Shown piece after piece: positions 34,666 to 44,065 of a stretch of DNA of 64,000 nt. The translations under genes were made by a program, and so were the position numbers. The stretch is from LSUCC0057 sp048549915. Its GTDB lineage: Bacteria > Pseudomonadota > Gammaproteobacteria > Pseudomonadales > Porticoccaceae. Below the pieces are notes generated by a model that saw nothing but the letters and a program-made list of their open reading frames with translations, did no database searches and was not told where the DNA came from. Where the stretch lies: positions 45,479 through 109,478 of the forward strand of contig JBLYYE010000016.1 of NCBI GenBank assembly GCA_048549915.1, in the 5' to 3' direction. Numbering within the stretch: position 1 is the first letter of the stretch; each line of letters starts with the position of its first letter.

Positions 34666-36761
34666 GCCATGATAGCCAACCCCTGCTGATCGAAATTGGC
34701 ACCGAAGAGCTGCCGCCCACCGTCTTGGAGACTCTTGGCAATGCGCTAGCTGTCGAGATACACAAAAGACTCACCGAGCTCAATATAGCTCACTCAGGCT
34801 GCCACTACTTTGCTGCACCTCGCAGGCTAGCCGTCATTATCGACGAGTTGTCATCAGCGGCCCCGGACAGTGAGGTGACCCAGTGGGGGCCGCCGCTCAA
34901 GGTGGCCTTTGACAGCGACGGCGCGCCTACTAAAGCGGGCTTGGCATTCGCCACTAAAAACCACATACCCCTGGAGCGACTGGCCGAGTTCAGTGCTTCC
35001 GATGGTCAGCAAGATAAGCTCTCGGTAACCCAAACGATTGCCGGTGCCAAGAGTGCCGAAGTGCTGCAAGAGATTGCTGCGCAAGCACTGCAAGCCCTGC
35101 CCATACCCAAGCGCATGCGCTGGGGCGATAGCCGCGCCGAATTCGTCCGCCCGATCAAATGGCTAGTGGCGCTGTTGGGAGACAGTGTCGTTGACATGCA
35201 GCTTCTCGATGTCCCCAGCGGCAGAGAGAGTCGCGGCCACCGCTTCCATGCTCCCGAAGCCTTCACTGTTGAAAGCCCTGCACGCTATCGCGAACAGCTG
35301 CGCGAGCACTTTGTCATGGTCGATGGCGCTGAGCGCCGCCAACTCATCAGCGAGCGCATAGAAGCGCTGGCTAGAGAGGTCGACGGTATCGTAGTGGTCG
35401 ATCCGGATCTGCTCGACGAAGTCGCCTCGCTCAATGAGTGGCCAGTACCTTTGCGCGGCCGTTTTGATGACGAATTCCTCCAGGTGCCCGCCGAAGCACT
35501 CATCTCTTCGATGGCCAGCCATCAAAAGTATTTCCACATCACCAACGGCGAAGGTGAACTGCTACCCTACTTCATAACGGTTGCCAACATTGAGAGTCGC
35601 GACCCAGCAAAAGTGGTAGCGGGCAACGAGCGGGTCATCCGCCCGCGTCTTGCCGATGCTGCATTCTTTTACAGCAATGATTTGAAAATACCCCTCAGCC
35701 AACGCCGCGAAGATCTGCGCAGCGTCATTTTCCAAGCGCAGCTGGGCTCCCTTTTTGATAAGAGTGAACGAGTCGCCACACTGGCAGCGGCCATAAGCCG
35801 AACTGCCGCCGTTGACGATGCAGCCGCTGAGAGTGCCGCCCGCGCCGGGGCGCTGTGCAAGGCTGATCTAATCAGCGACATGGTGGGTGAGTTTGCCGAC
35901 TTACAGGGTGTCATGGGGCGCTACTACGCCCGCGCCAACGGTGAATCCGACGCTGTCGCCGAAGCGATTTACGAGCAATACTTACCGCGCTTCGCCGGCG
36001 ATTCCATCGCCTCAACGGCGGCAGGTAGAGCGGTAGCAATTGCCGATCGCCTCGATACCATCACCGGGATTTTTGCTATCGGCCAACCGCCGACCGGCTC
36101 CAAAGATCCGTTCGCATTGCGCCGCGCCAGTCTTGGGGTATTGCGCACCTTGATAGAGGGCCAAATGGATATCGATTTGGCTGAGTTAGTCGCACTAGCG
36201 GCTGCCGCACAACCTCTTGAAAAACCCGCAGATAACTTTGAGAAGTTAGCGCTTACTTACATCTTGGAGCGCTTAGAAGGTTACTATCGAGATGAAGAAA
36301 TAAATATTGCCTGCCTCAACGCCGTACTGAAAAGTGGTGCGCGTAACCCCTTGGATATCGACCATCGAGTGCGCGCTGTGGCGCATTTTGAAACCCTTCC
36401 AGAAGCTCAGGCACTGGCGGCCGCAAACAAGCGTGTTGCTAACATTCTCGCTAAACAGAGTGGCGACTCAGGCGCCGCCGGTAGTGTTTCAAGTGAGCTG
36501 TTGAGCGAGCCTGCCGAACAGCTGTTGGCCAGCCAACTGGCCAATCTGCGCCCCCAACTCGAGCAACTATTGGCTGCCGGCAACTATCGACAAGCACTGG
36601 TTGAACTGGCGTCACTGCAGCAGCCGGTAGACCAGTTTTTTGATCAAGTCATGGTTAACTGCGAGGATGACCGAACCCGTCAAAACCGGCTTGCACTACT
36701 CACCGAGCTGCGCGCGCAGTTCTTATCAATAGCCGATATTTCGCAACTTGCAGGCGCTTAA
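34662..36761 (+). CDS. glyS: Glycine-tRNA ligase beta subunit
   Basis: tRNA-binding subunit of glycyl-tRNA synthetase, 699 residues (E. coli 689). The N-terminal IEIGTEELPP, then SMASHQKYFHI, RPRLADAAFFYSNDLK and the HD-domain region with SDMVGEFADLQGVMGRYYA are all family blocks; the C-terminal part resembles the anticodon-binding fold. Translationally coupled to glyQ; plsC starts on the next base after its stop. Confidence 0.98.
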   Translation: MSHDSQPLLIEIGTEELPPTVLETLGNALAVEIHKRLTELNIAHSGCHYFAAPRRLAVIIDELSSAAPDSEVTQWGPPLKVAFDSDGAPTKAGLAFATKNHIPLERLAEFSASDGQQDKLSVTQTIAGAKSAEVLQEIAAQALQALPIPKRMRWGDSRAEFVRPIKWLVALLGDSVVDMQLLDVPSGRESRGHRFHAPEAFTVESPARYREQLREHFVMVDGAERRQLISERIEALAREVDGIVVVDPDLLDEVASLNEWPVPLRGRFDDEFLQVPAEALISSMASHQKYFHITNGEGELLPYFITVANIESRDPAKVVAGNERVIRPRLADAAFFYSNDLKIPLSQRREDLRSVIFQAQLGSLFDKSERVATLAAAISRTAAVDDAAAESAARAGALCKADLISDMVGEFADLQGVMGRYYARANGESDAVAEAIYEQYLPRFAGDSIASTAAGRAVAIADRLDTITGIFAIGQPPTGSKDPFALRRASLGVLRTLIEGQMDIDLAELVALAAAAQPLEKPADNFEKLALTYILERLEGYYRDEEINIACLNAVLKSGARNPLDIDHRVRAVAHFETLPEAQALAAANKRVANILAKQSGDSGAAGSVSSELLSEPAEQLLASQLANLRPQLEQLLAAGNYRQALVELASLQQPVDQFFDQVMVNCEDDRTRQNRLALLTELRAQFLSIADISQLAGA

Positions 36762-37475
36762 ATGCAGCTACTAAACTCGCTGCGCTCGCTGCTCTTTCAG
36801 ATCGGCTTTCTGGCTATTGTGATTATCGGCAGTGCTATTAGCTGTCTGCTGTTTTGGTGGCCTGGGCTGATCTCACAGCGTCTCGCTGCATTGAGCTCGC
36901 GGGCAATTATGCTCTGGCTGCAGCTCTGTTGTGGGGTAAAAGTCGAAGTCATCGGCCGAGCAAACATCCCCGCTGATCCCGTCGTAATCCTCAGCAACCA
37001 CCAGAGTACCTGGGAAACCTTCTTTTTCTGGCAGCTGTTCCAACCAATGGCTTTCATATTGAAGCGCGAGTTGCTGCGCATCCCTCTGTTTGGCTGGGCG
37101 CTAGCCACCACCAAACCCATCGCCATCAGCCGCGGCAACCCAGGCGGCGCAATTCGGCACGTTTTGCGCGCCGGACGCGCCCGGCTCAAGGCGGGCAGTA
37201 GCGTGATTATCTACCCCGAGGGGACTAGACGCACCAGCCAGACCTTACAACCCTACAAAACCAGCGGTGCAGCCCTCGCCAAAGCGGCTGGCAGTGCAAT
37301 TTTACCGGTCTATCACAATGCCGGTATCTGCTGGCCAGTTGAGAGTTGGCGCAAACAGCCCGGGGTGATTACCGTAGTCATCGGCGAGCCTATCGAAACT
37401 GCCGGTGAAGACCCTAGAACATTGACGCTGCGCGCCCAAGAGTGGGCGCACCAGCAAGCCAAAAATATCAATTAG
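36762..37475 (+). CDS. plsC: 1-acyl-sn-glycerol-3-phosphate acyltransferase (PlsC family)
   Basis: Makes phosphatidic acid from lysophosphatidic acid at the inner membrane. 237 residues with an N-terminal helix (about 13-34). The catalytic motif is NHQSTWE (79-85), with Glu in the HX4D/E motif, and PEGTRR is at 152-157. It directly follows glyS, as in Pseudomonas (where gmhB lies between). The stop faces the gyrB stop 21 bases away, without a hairpin. Confidence 0.92.
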   Translation: MQLLNSLRSLLFQIGFLAIVIIGSAISCLLFWWPGLISQRLAALSSRAIMLWLQLCCGVKVEVIGRANIPADPVVILSNHQSTWETFFFWQLFQPMAFILKRELLRIPLFGWALATTKPIAISRGNPGGAIRHVLRAGRARLKAGSSVIIYPEGTRRTSQTLQPYKTSGAALAKAAGSAILPVYHNAGICWPVESWRKQPGVITVVIGEPIETAGEDPRTLTLRAQEWAHQQAKNIN

Positions 37476-37496
37476 TCGTTTATAATCAATAACTTA

Positions 37497-39920
37497 CTAG
37501 ACATCCAGGTTAACCACCGAGAGTGCGTTGGTCTCGATGAAGGCGCGGCGCGGTTCAACGTGATCACCCATCAGTGTAGTGAACATCTGGTCGGCGCCAA
37601 TCGCATCTTCGATGGTGACGCGCAACATGCGTCGACCCTCTGGATCCATGGTGGTCTCCCACAACTGCTCTGGGTTCATCTCGCCGAGCCCTTTGTAGCG
37701 CTGTGTATTAATCCCTCGGCGCGATTCTGCCATTAACCACTCCAGTGCCTCACCGAATGTGGCAACGCCCTGCTGACGCTCTCCGCGGCGTACAGTGGCG
37801 CCCTCTTCGATCAGTCCATACAGCGTTGCGCCGAGTTCAGTCATGATGCGGTATTCACTCGATTCAAAGAAATGGCGCTGTAAGGCAAAATCCGTAGGCA
37901 CACCGTGAGCGGTGATTGTAATCACCGGCTCGTAAAGACTCTGTTCGCTGTTCTCACGCACAGCAACTGAGTAACGGTGTGAACCGTTGTCCAGTTCGGC
38001 CAACTGCAGCTGCAGAGCCGCCGCCCACTCTTCGACCTGAGCGCTGTCGGTGAGTTGCTCAGCGCTCAGCGCCTGGCCGTGCACCAGCCCGTTGAGGATT
38101 GCAGTGGGGTAAGCTTGAGACATACGCTCGATCAATGTCATTACTTTGCGATACTGGGCGACGAGACTCTCTAGCGCCGAACCCTGAATCGCAGGCGCTG
38201 TCGGATTGACGTGCAAAGCGGCGTCATCGAGTGCCTTGCCCGTCAAGTAGGCGGTCATTGCCGCATCGTCTTTAATGTATTGCTCGCTCTTACCGCGGCT
38301 CACCTTGTAGAGAGGTGGCTGGGCAATAAATATATGTCCGTTCTCGATTAACTCGCGCATCTGTCTAAAGAAAAACGTCAGCAACAGAGTGCGAATATGC
38401 GACCCATCGACGTCCGCATCCGTCATGATGACCACTGTGTGATAGCGCAGTTTTTCTAGATTAAATTCGTCTTTGCCAATACCGCAACCCAGCGCGGTAA
38501 TCAGAGTGCCAACCTCGGCGCTCGATAACATTTTGTCGAAACGCGCCTTTTCTACGTTGAGAATTTTACCCTTGAGTGGCAGGATCGCCTGAGTTCTGCG
38601 GTCGCGGCCCTGCTTAGCAGAACCGCCGGCCGAGTCACCCTCCACCAGATAGAGTTCAGAGAGTGCCGGATCTTTCTCTTGGCAGTCAGCTAGCTTGCCT
38701 GGCAGGCCGGCAATATCCAACGCCCCTTTGCGGCGAGTCATTTCGCGCGCTTTGCGGGCAGCTTCGCGCGCGCGCGCCGCATCGATCATCTTGCCGACGA
38801 CCAATTTTGCTTCCTGGGGAAACTCCATCAAGTAGTCAGAGAACTTTTCGCCCATCTCCTGCTCTACCGCCGTCTTCACCTCGGAGCTGACCAACTTATC
38901 TTTGGTCTGCGAGGAGAACTTAGGATCTGGGACCTTAACAGAGATAATCGCAGTTAAACCCTCGCGCGCATCATCTCCTGTTGTAGCAATCTTGGCTTTG
39001 GCGCCAATCCCCTCTTTTTCAATATAGCTGTTCAAGCAGCGGGTTAGCGCCGCACGGAACCCCGCCAAGTGGGTGCCGCCATCGCGCTGAGGAATATTAT
39101 TGGTGTAACAGTGCAGATTCTCTTGGAAGGTGTCGTTCCACTGCAGTGCCACCTCTACGCCAATGCCGTCCTCGCGCTGTGAGGTGAAGTGAATCACCGA
39201 GTTTACTGCGCTCTTATTGACGTTGAGGTACTCAACAAACGCGCTCAGACCCCCTTCGTACTGATAGGCTTCCTCTTTGCCGCTGCGCTCGTCATGAAGC
39301 ACAATACAGACACCGGAATTCAGAAAAGAGAGCTCGCGCAACCGCTTAGCGAGAATTTCGAAATGGAACTCGATGTTGGTAAATGTCTCTTCAGAGGGAA
39401 CAAAATGGACCGTTGTACCGCTCTCCTCTGTTTTGCCAACAACCTTCAAGGGTGCCTGTGGTACACCGTGGGAATACTCCTGCTCAAACACTTCACCGCC
39501 GCGCTTAATGGTTAAGCGCAGCTTCTCAGAGAGTGCGTTTACCACCGAGACACCCACACCGTGAAGGCCACCAGAGACCTTGTAAGTGTTATCATCAAAC
39601 TTACCACCGGCGTGAAGGACAGTCATGATAACCTCAGCCGCCGACACGCCCTCCTCGTGCATTTCAGTGGGTATGCCGCGCCCATTATCTGAGACAGAGA
39701 CAGATTCATCGGGATGGATCACTACGCGGATCTCACTGCAGTGGCCAGCCAACGCCTCATCGATAGAGTTATCGACAATTTCAAACACCATGTGATGGAG
39801 GCCAGTACCGTCATCAGTATCGCCGATATACATGCCAGGTCGCTTGCGGACCGCATCTAGCCCTTTAAGCACCTTAATACTGGAAGAGTCATAGCCCTTC
39901 TGGTTGGCATCTTCACTCAT
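37497..39920 (-). CDS. gyrB: DNA gyrase subunit B
   Basis: ATPase subunit of gyrase, 807 residues (E. coli 804). The N-terminal GHKL ATPase has EIVDNSIDEALAGH, DNGRGIP and GGLHGVGVSVVNALS; the TOPRIM domain has EGDSAGGSAKQGRDRRTQAILP with PLKGKILNVEKA and DADVDGSHI. The C-terminal block QRYKGLGEMNPEQLW is intact. The quinolone-region Asp and Lys positions equivalent to E. coli 426 and 447 look wild-type. I chose the ATG at 39920, 8 bases after GGGAG; a GTG three codons upstream is possible. Last gene of dnaA-dnaN-recF-gyrB. Confidence 0.98.
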   Translation of the reverse strand: MSEDANQKGYDSSSIKVLKGLDAVRKRPGMYIGDTDDGTGLHHMVFEIVDNSIDEALAGHCSEIRVVIHPDESVSVSDNGRGIPTEMHEEGVSAAEVIMTVLHAGGKFDDNTYKVSGGLHGVGVSVVNALSEKLRLTIKRGGEVFEQEYSHGVPQAPLKVVGKTEESGTTVHFVPSEETFTNIEFHFEILAKRLRELSFLNSGVCIVLHDERSGKEEAYQYEGGLSAFVEYLNVNKSAVNSVIHFTSQREDGIGVEVALQWNDTFQENLHCYTNNIPQRDGGTHLAGFRAALTRCLNSYIEKEGIGAKAKIATTGDDAREGLTAIISVKVPDPKFSSQTKDKLVSSEVKTAVEQEMGEKFSDYLMEFPQEAKLVVGKMIDAARAREAARKAREMTRRKGALDIAGLPGKLADCQEKDPALSELYLVEGDSAGGSAKQGRDRRTQAILPLKGKILNVEKARFDKMLSSAEVGTLITALGCGIGKDEFNLEKLRYHTVVIMTDADVDGSHIRTLLLTFFFRQMRELIENGHIFIAQPPLYKVSRGKSEQYIKDDAAMTAYLTGKALDDAALHVNPTAPAIQGSALESLVAQYRKVMTLIERMSQAYPTAILNGLVHGQALSAEQLTDSAQVEEWAAALQLQLAELDNGSHRYSVAVRENSEQSLYEPVITITAHGVPTDFALQRHFFESSEYRIMTELGATLYGLIEEGATVRRGERQQGVATFGEALEWLMAESRRGINTQRYKGLGEMNPEQLWETTMDPEGRRMLRVTIEDAIGADQMFTTLMGDHVEPRRAFIETNALSVVNLDV

Positions 39921-39952
39921 GGTCTTCACTCCCTTATCGGCGATTTGCGCCG

Positions 39953-41062
39953 CTACTCTCTCTCTGCTGTGACAGCCCCGTGTTCCACATGGAACATCGA
40001 AGCTGACCCAATCTCTTGGTGAAATGGGGAAAAATCCGCCCTATCCACTCCTGTTATAAAACTTTGTCCCTGCAGCGCAGCAACAGCCGCCAAAACCTCT
40101 CCGCGATGCCTGTAGTCAAGCTCTGCCGGCAGGTCGTCAATAGCCAGAACGCAAGGCTCACCGCATCTGTGCGCGTACAGCTGCGCTTGTGCCAACTTCA
40201 GCGCGTAGACCAACAACTTGATCTCGCCTCGCGACAAGACCTCAGAGGCAACGCGACCTGCCACAAGCACTCGCAGCTCACCGCGATGGGGGCCCACTGT
40301 TGTCATGCCTCGGCGCCTGTCACGATCCTGTGATGCCTCCAGCGCTTCAAGCAAGTTGGCATACTCTAGCGACCAGCCCGGCTGATAAACCAGCGCGACC
40401 TCACCCAGCGCACCAAAGCGCGACAATTGCTCAGTGACCAGTGGCGCCAGCGCTGCAAGGTACTCCTCTCGGAATTGACCCAGAGCTGCACCATGCTCTG
40501 CAATTATGGCGCTCCAAGGAGCCAGTAATTCATCGCTTATTCTACCACGCCGAAGCAGCTCATTGCGCTGTTTTAAACCACGCTGATAGGCTCTCCAGTG
40601 ACTCTTATAGCCCTGTTCCACATGGAACACACCCCAATCAATAAACTGACGGCGTTGCAGGGGCCCTCCCTCCAGCAGAGAGAAGCTTTGCGGCTCGATA
40701 ATTTGAAGGGGGAGCAGTGATGAAAGGTCTAGTGCACTGGCGACAGGTTGGCCGTTGTGGCGGGCCTGAGCGGAGCCTGTGCGCGGCCGTTTGATACCTA
40801 AGGTGAACGGCTGCGAAAACTCTGCACCAGCGGCAGGCTCGCAACGGGCAGAGACAACCAGCTCTTGAGCCTCATAATTAATCAATGTCTTGGGATCGCG
40901 CTGGCGAAACGAGCGCGCTCGACTCAAAAGCGACAACCCCTCTAAAAGACTGGTTTTACCGCTTCCGTTCTGTCCAAAAAGGATATTGCTGTGCGGATTG
41001 CACTGCAGACGCACCTCTGCCAGGTTGCGCAGTGCAAATAGATCGAGCCGAGATAGGTGCAC
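39953..41062 (-). CDS. recF: DNA replication and repair protein RecF
   Basis: SMC-like ATPase that loads RecA at gaps with RecO and RecR. 369 residues. Walker A GQNGSGKT at 30-37, a signature region around VLSRGEIKLLVYALKLAQ and Walker B VLAIDDLPAELD. GTG start, 31 bases after dnaN. The gene holds two identical copies of the parS-like sequence TGTTCCACATGGAACA, which encode FHVE at about residues 146-149 and 356-359. Confidence 0.96.
   Translation of the reverse strand: MHLSRLDLFALRNLAEVRLQCNPHSNILFGQNGSGKTSLLEGLSLLSRARSFRQRDPKTLINYEAQELVVSARCEPAAGAEFSQPFTLGIKRPRTGSAQARHNGQPVASALDLSSLLPLQIIEPQSFSLLEGGPLQRRQFIDWGVFHVEQGYKSHWRAYQRGLKQRNELLRRGRISDELLAPWSAIIAEHGAALGQFREEYLAALAPLVTEQLSRFGALGEVALVYQPGWSLEYANLLEALEASQDRDRRRGMTTVGPHRGELRVLVAGRVASEVLSRGEIKLLVYALKLAQAQLYAHRCGEPCVLAIDDLPAELDYRHRGEVLAAVAALQGQSFITGVDRADFSPFHQEIGSASMFHVEHGAVTAERE
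39981..39996. other. parS-like site 1 (in recF)
   Basis: TGTTCCACATGGAACA: 7-bp perfect arms (TGTTCCA/TGGAACA) around a central CA. It differs by one base from the Pseudomonas-type parS TGTTCCACGTGGAACA. ParB is encoded at 51.96 kb, so a binding site near the origin is expected. An exact second copy lies 633 bases away. Confidence 0.8.
40614..40629. other. parS-like site 2 (in recF)
   Basis: Exact second copy of TGTTCCACATGGAACA within the same gene. Two identical 16-mers within one coding sequence, both matching the ParB site pattern, make chance unlikely. Confidence 0.8.
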
Positions 41063-41093
41063 GGCGCTACTCGAGGCGTTTCGCTTCGCTCTT

Positions 41094-42194
41094 TCAGAGC
41101 CTCATAGGCATAACAACATAGACAGCGCCACTGCTGTCGGGGTCTTCAATCAAAGCGCTGCTGTTGGCATCGGCCAAGGTAAGGCGAATACTCTCACCTT
41201 TAAGCGCATTGACGACATCTATCAAATAGCTGACATTGAAGCCCAACTCCAATTCGGTTCCTGCGTAGCTCACCGCGACCTCTTCCTCGGCCTGCTCCTG
41301 CTCGGGGTTATTGGCGGTCAGCAGAAGCTGGTCGTGGGCAAGATTGAGTTTGATGCCGCGATACTTTTCATTAGAGAGAATAGCTGTGCGACTAAACGCC
41401 TGCTTGAGCTCGGCTCGATTACCTTCAATAACTTTATCCCCACCTTTGGGCAACACGCGCTCATAGTCAGGGTAAGCGCCATCGACCAGCTTGGAGATAA
41501 ACTGAAAGCCTGCAGTGGCAATGCGCAGGTGATTGTTACCCAGCTGTACTTGGATTAACTCGTCGTCAGACAAAAGTCTCGCCAACTCCACCACCCCTTT
41601 GCGCGGCAAGATCGATTTGGTTGTCTCTGAAACACTGCTGGCACAAGGGTGGTCGGCCAGGGCCATGCGGTGGCCATCGGTAGCCACCACACGCAAATTG
41701 GCTTCGCTAATCTCCCAAAGCATACCGTTCAAATAATAACGCACATCTTGCTGGGCCATCGCAAAGGCCGTGGCATCAATCAATCGCTTGAGGTCGACAG
41801 ACTGGATAGAGACGGTTGCTGAGCTCTCACCACCATCAACAGAAGGAAACTCATTGGCGGGCAGCGTGGAGAGGGTAAAGCGACTGCGGCCGCTTTTGAC
41901 CTGCGCACGACCATCAGCACTACTGAAAGTAATCTCCGCCTGATCGGGCAGAGAGCGGCAAATGTCCATGAATTTTCGAGCGGGGACAGTTACCTCACCC
42001 TCTTCCAACTCTCCATCGACAGCGGCATAACCGACTATTTCAACTTCAAGATCGGTTGCAGTAATTGACAGGCGTCCATCGCGCAGAGCGAGCAGCACAT
42101 TGGAGAGTATGGGCAGTGTCTGGCGACGCTCCACCACCCCAACCACCATCTGTAAAGGCTTCAGAAGGGCTTCTCTTTCTAGTCTGAATTTCAT
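41094..42194 (-). CDS. dnaN: DNA polymerase III beta sliding clamp
   Basis: 366 residues, the same as E. coli DnaN. Ring-shaped processivity clamp; three repeated domains of about 120 residues each. N-terminal MKFRLEREALLKPLQMVVGVVERR (given in two halves: MKFRLEREALLKPL and QMVVGVVERR), RYYLNGMLWEI in the middle, and the C-terminal VYVVMPMRL ending that lines the client-binding pocket. ATG with AAGG 7 bases upstream. Lies 28 bases after dnaA. Confidence 0.98.
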   Translation of the reverse strand: MKFRLEREALLKPLQMVVGVVERRQTLPILSNVLLALRDGRLSITATDLEVEIVGYAAVDGELEEGEVTVPARKFMDICRSLPDQAEITFSSADGRAQVKSGRSRFTLSTLPANEFPSVDGGESSATVSIQSVDLKRLIDATAFAMAQQDVRYYLNGMLWEISEANLRVVATDGHRMALADHPCASSVSETTKSILPRKGVVELARLLSDDELIQVQLGNNHLRIATAGFQFISKLVDGAYPDYERVLPKGGDKVIEGNRAELKQAFSRTAILSNEKYRGIKLNLAHDQLLLTANNPEQEQAEEEVAVSYAGTELELGFNVSYLIDVVNALKGESIRLTLADANSSALIEDPDSSGAVYVVMPMRL

Positions 42195-42222
42195 TTTTTT
42201 ACCTTTTAAATCAATTACTTAT

Positions 42223-43689
42223 TTATGTTGAGAGCGTTCTATAAAGGTTTTTTAGATCGCGAGCCAACTCCCGGTCCGCCGCCTCCAACTCTTTAATTTT
42301 TCGGCATGCATGCAGTACCGTCGTGTGATCGCGACCACCAAAACCCTCGCCAATTTCTGGCAAACTGTGTGAAGTCAACTCCTTTGCCAGAGCCATCGCC
42401 ACTTGTCGGGGTCTTGCCACCGAGCGAGTGCGACGCTTTGAGAGCAGATCGGACAACTTCATCTGGTAGTAGTCAGCCACTACTTTCTGAATGTTGTCTA
42501 TGGTAACCAGCTTATCTTGGAGTGCCAACAAGTCTTTTAAAGACTCGCGGATTAGATCTATATCGATAGCGCGACGGGTAAACTGGGCATGCGCCATCAC
42601 CCGCTTGAGCGCGCCCTCAAGCTCGCGAACATTGGAGCGAATACGCTGTGCAATAAAGAAGGCTGCGTCGCGCGACAAAGCCATACCGCCCTGCTCCGCT
42701 TTGTTCATTAAAATCGCTACCCGTGTCTCGAGTTCGGGTGGTTCGACAGCCACCGTTAGACCCCAGCCAAAGCGTGATTTTAAGCGCTCCTCAACCCCTT
42801 CTATCTCTTTGGGGTAGCGATCGCTAGTGAGGATCATCTGTTGGCCACCCTCGAGCAAGGCGTTATAAGTGTGAAAAAACTCCTCCTGAGAGCGATCTTT
42901 TCCAGCAAAAAATTGAATGTCATCAATCAGCAGTGCATCCACGGAGCGGTAAAAACGCTTAAACTCGTCGATGGCCTTTAACTGCAACGCCTTCACCATA
43001 TCGGCGACAAACCGCTCGGAGTGCAAGTAGACAATCTTGGCGTTGGGCTTGCGCAGACGCAAAGCGTTACCTACTGCGTGCATGAGGTGGGTTTTACCCA
43101 AGCCTACCCCGCCATAAATAAACAGGGGGTTGTAGGATCCACCAGGGTTCTCCGCCACTTGCTGGGCTGCAGCAAAAGCCAACTGATTGGATTTACCCTC
43201 AACAAAGCTGTCAAAAGTATAATTTTCCATTAAGTTGCTGCGCATACTGCGCTCAGCCGCCGAGGTAATGATGGCTGGAGCCTCTATGCGCGGCTGCGCT
43301 GGTGTCTCTATAACATGACTCGCTGTGATGGGTGTCTCACCGCGATGGAGATCAATAGCGGGTGTAATACTATCTTCAGATAACTCGGACTGCATGGCAT
43401 GCGCAGGAGTGGTAGGCATTGCTTGTGCGCCTAGGGGGCTGCGCCCTACTTCTGTTTGCGAAGCTACCTCGACAGAGGTGTCGGCGTAGCCCAAGGCAAC
43501 CACCAACTCTTGTATTCGCTCGCGGTACTTGTTTTCAACCCACTCCTGAATAAAGCGGTTGGGAGCACGCAATGAGAGGACATTGCCCGCCCCGTTAACG
43601 GAAAGCGGCTTAATCCAAGTAGTGTACTGCTGGGGCGGCAACTCAAGCTGCAATCGCTGTTGGCATTGCTGCCAGATAGATTCGAACAA
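42223..43689 (-). CDS. dnaA: Chromosomal replication initiator DnaA
   Basis: AAA+ initiator that binds DnaA boxes and opens the origin. 488 residues. Domain I starts MFESIWQQCQQRLQ; a low-complexity linker spans about 80-150. Walker A GGVGLGKT is at 193-200, Walker B LLIDDIQF at 253-260, and the domain IV signature GGRDHTTVLHA at about 451-461. The start is TTG at 43689, preceded by AGAGGG at 5 bases; TTG is unusual and may lower expression. Its upstream region contains two consensus DnaA boxes, which suggests autoregulation. Confidence 0.98.
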   Translation of the reverse strand: MFESIWQQCQQRLQLELPPQQYTTWIKPLSVNGAGNVLSLRAPNRFIQEWVENKYRERIQELVVALGYADTSVEVASQTEVGRSPLGAQAMPTTPAHAMQSELSEDSITPAIDLHRGETPITASHVIETPAQPRIEAPAIITSAAERSMRSNLMENYTFDSFVEGKSNQLAFAAAQQVAENPGGSYNPLFIYGGVGLGKTHLMHAVGNALRLRKPNAKIVYLHSERFVADMVKALQLKAIDEFKRFYRSVDALLIDDIQFFAGKDRSQEEFFHTYNALLEGGQQMILTSDRYPKEIEGVEERLKSRFGWGLTVAVEPPELETRVAILMNKAEQGGMALSRDAAFFIAQRIRSNVRELEGALKRVMAHAQFTRRAIDIDLIRESLKDLLALQDKLVTIDNIQKVVADYYQMKLSDLLSKRRTRSVARPRQVAMALAKELTSHSLPEIGEGFGGRDHTTVLHACRKIKELEAADRELARDLKNLYRTLST

Positions 43690-44065
43690 GGATCCCTCTC
43701 AATCTTTATATTATTGCACTAAACACTGTTTTCCCACGGCGTTTGGCAGTTTTTTATTGGTCGTCCATTCTAACCGTAAATTATTGGGTTATCCACATGG
43801 CTGGGCGCCAAAGAATTCCCCCACCTTTTAATTATAGCTATAAAAAACAATCAGTTAAAAAATCAACCAGAGAAAGATGTCCACAAAAAAAACCGATACA
43901 ATGGTTAAATAATAATCAAAGCTGTGTATAAGTTTGTTTATAACCATGCGGCTTTCGTGTGATTTTGGGAAAAAACGCTTTTATTGAACAAGGCGCGCAG
44001 TGAAGCGCCGCGTTGGGGTGAAATAATATGACTAAAATGGCTATTTAGGTCAAAAGAGCCGACGG
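43690..44065. promoter_or_regulatory. dnaA upstream region with DnaA boxes
   Basis: 376 bases without a gene, AT-rich in its middle. TTATCCACA at 43789-43797 (plus) and TTATACACA at 43923-43931 (minus) are perfect DnaA boxes; ATGTCCACA at 43877-43885 is a two-mismatch box. A 16-mer CACTGTTTTCCCACGG (43724-43739) lies 35-50 bases before dnaA and recurs near rpmH-mnmG. The region probably holds the dnaA promoter and may be an origin subregion or remnant. No convincing mnmE terminator was found. Confidence 0.75.
43724..43739 (+). repeat. Shared origin-region 16-mer, copy 1
   Basis: CACTGTTTTCCCACGG, just upstream of dnaA. It matches 15 of 16 bases, in the same orientation, with 48244-48259 in the rpmH-mnmG gap. 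I do not recognise it as a known protein site. Confidence 0.6.

Noticed and set aside
43992..44009. GGCGC/GCGCC stem as an mnmE terminator
   Set aside because: Only five base pairs, an 8-base loop and no real T-run in the mnmE direction.
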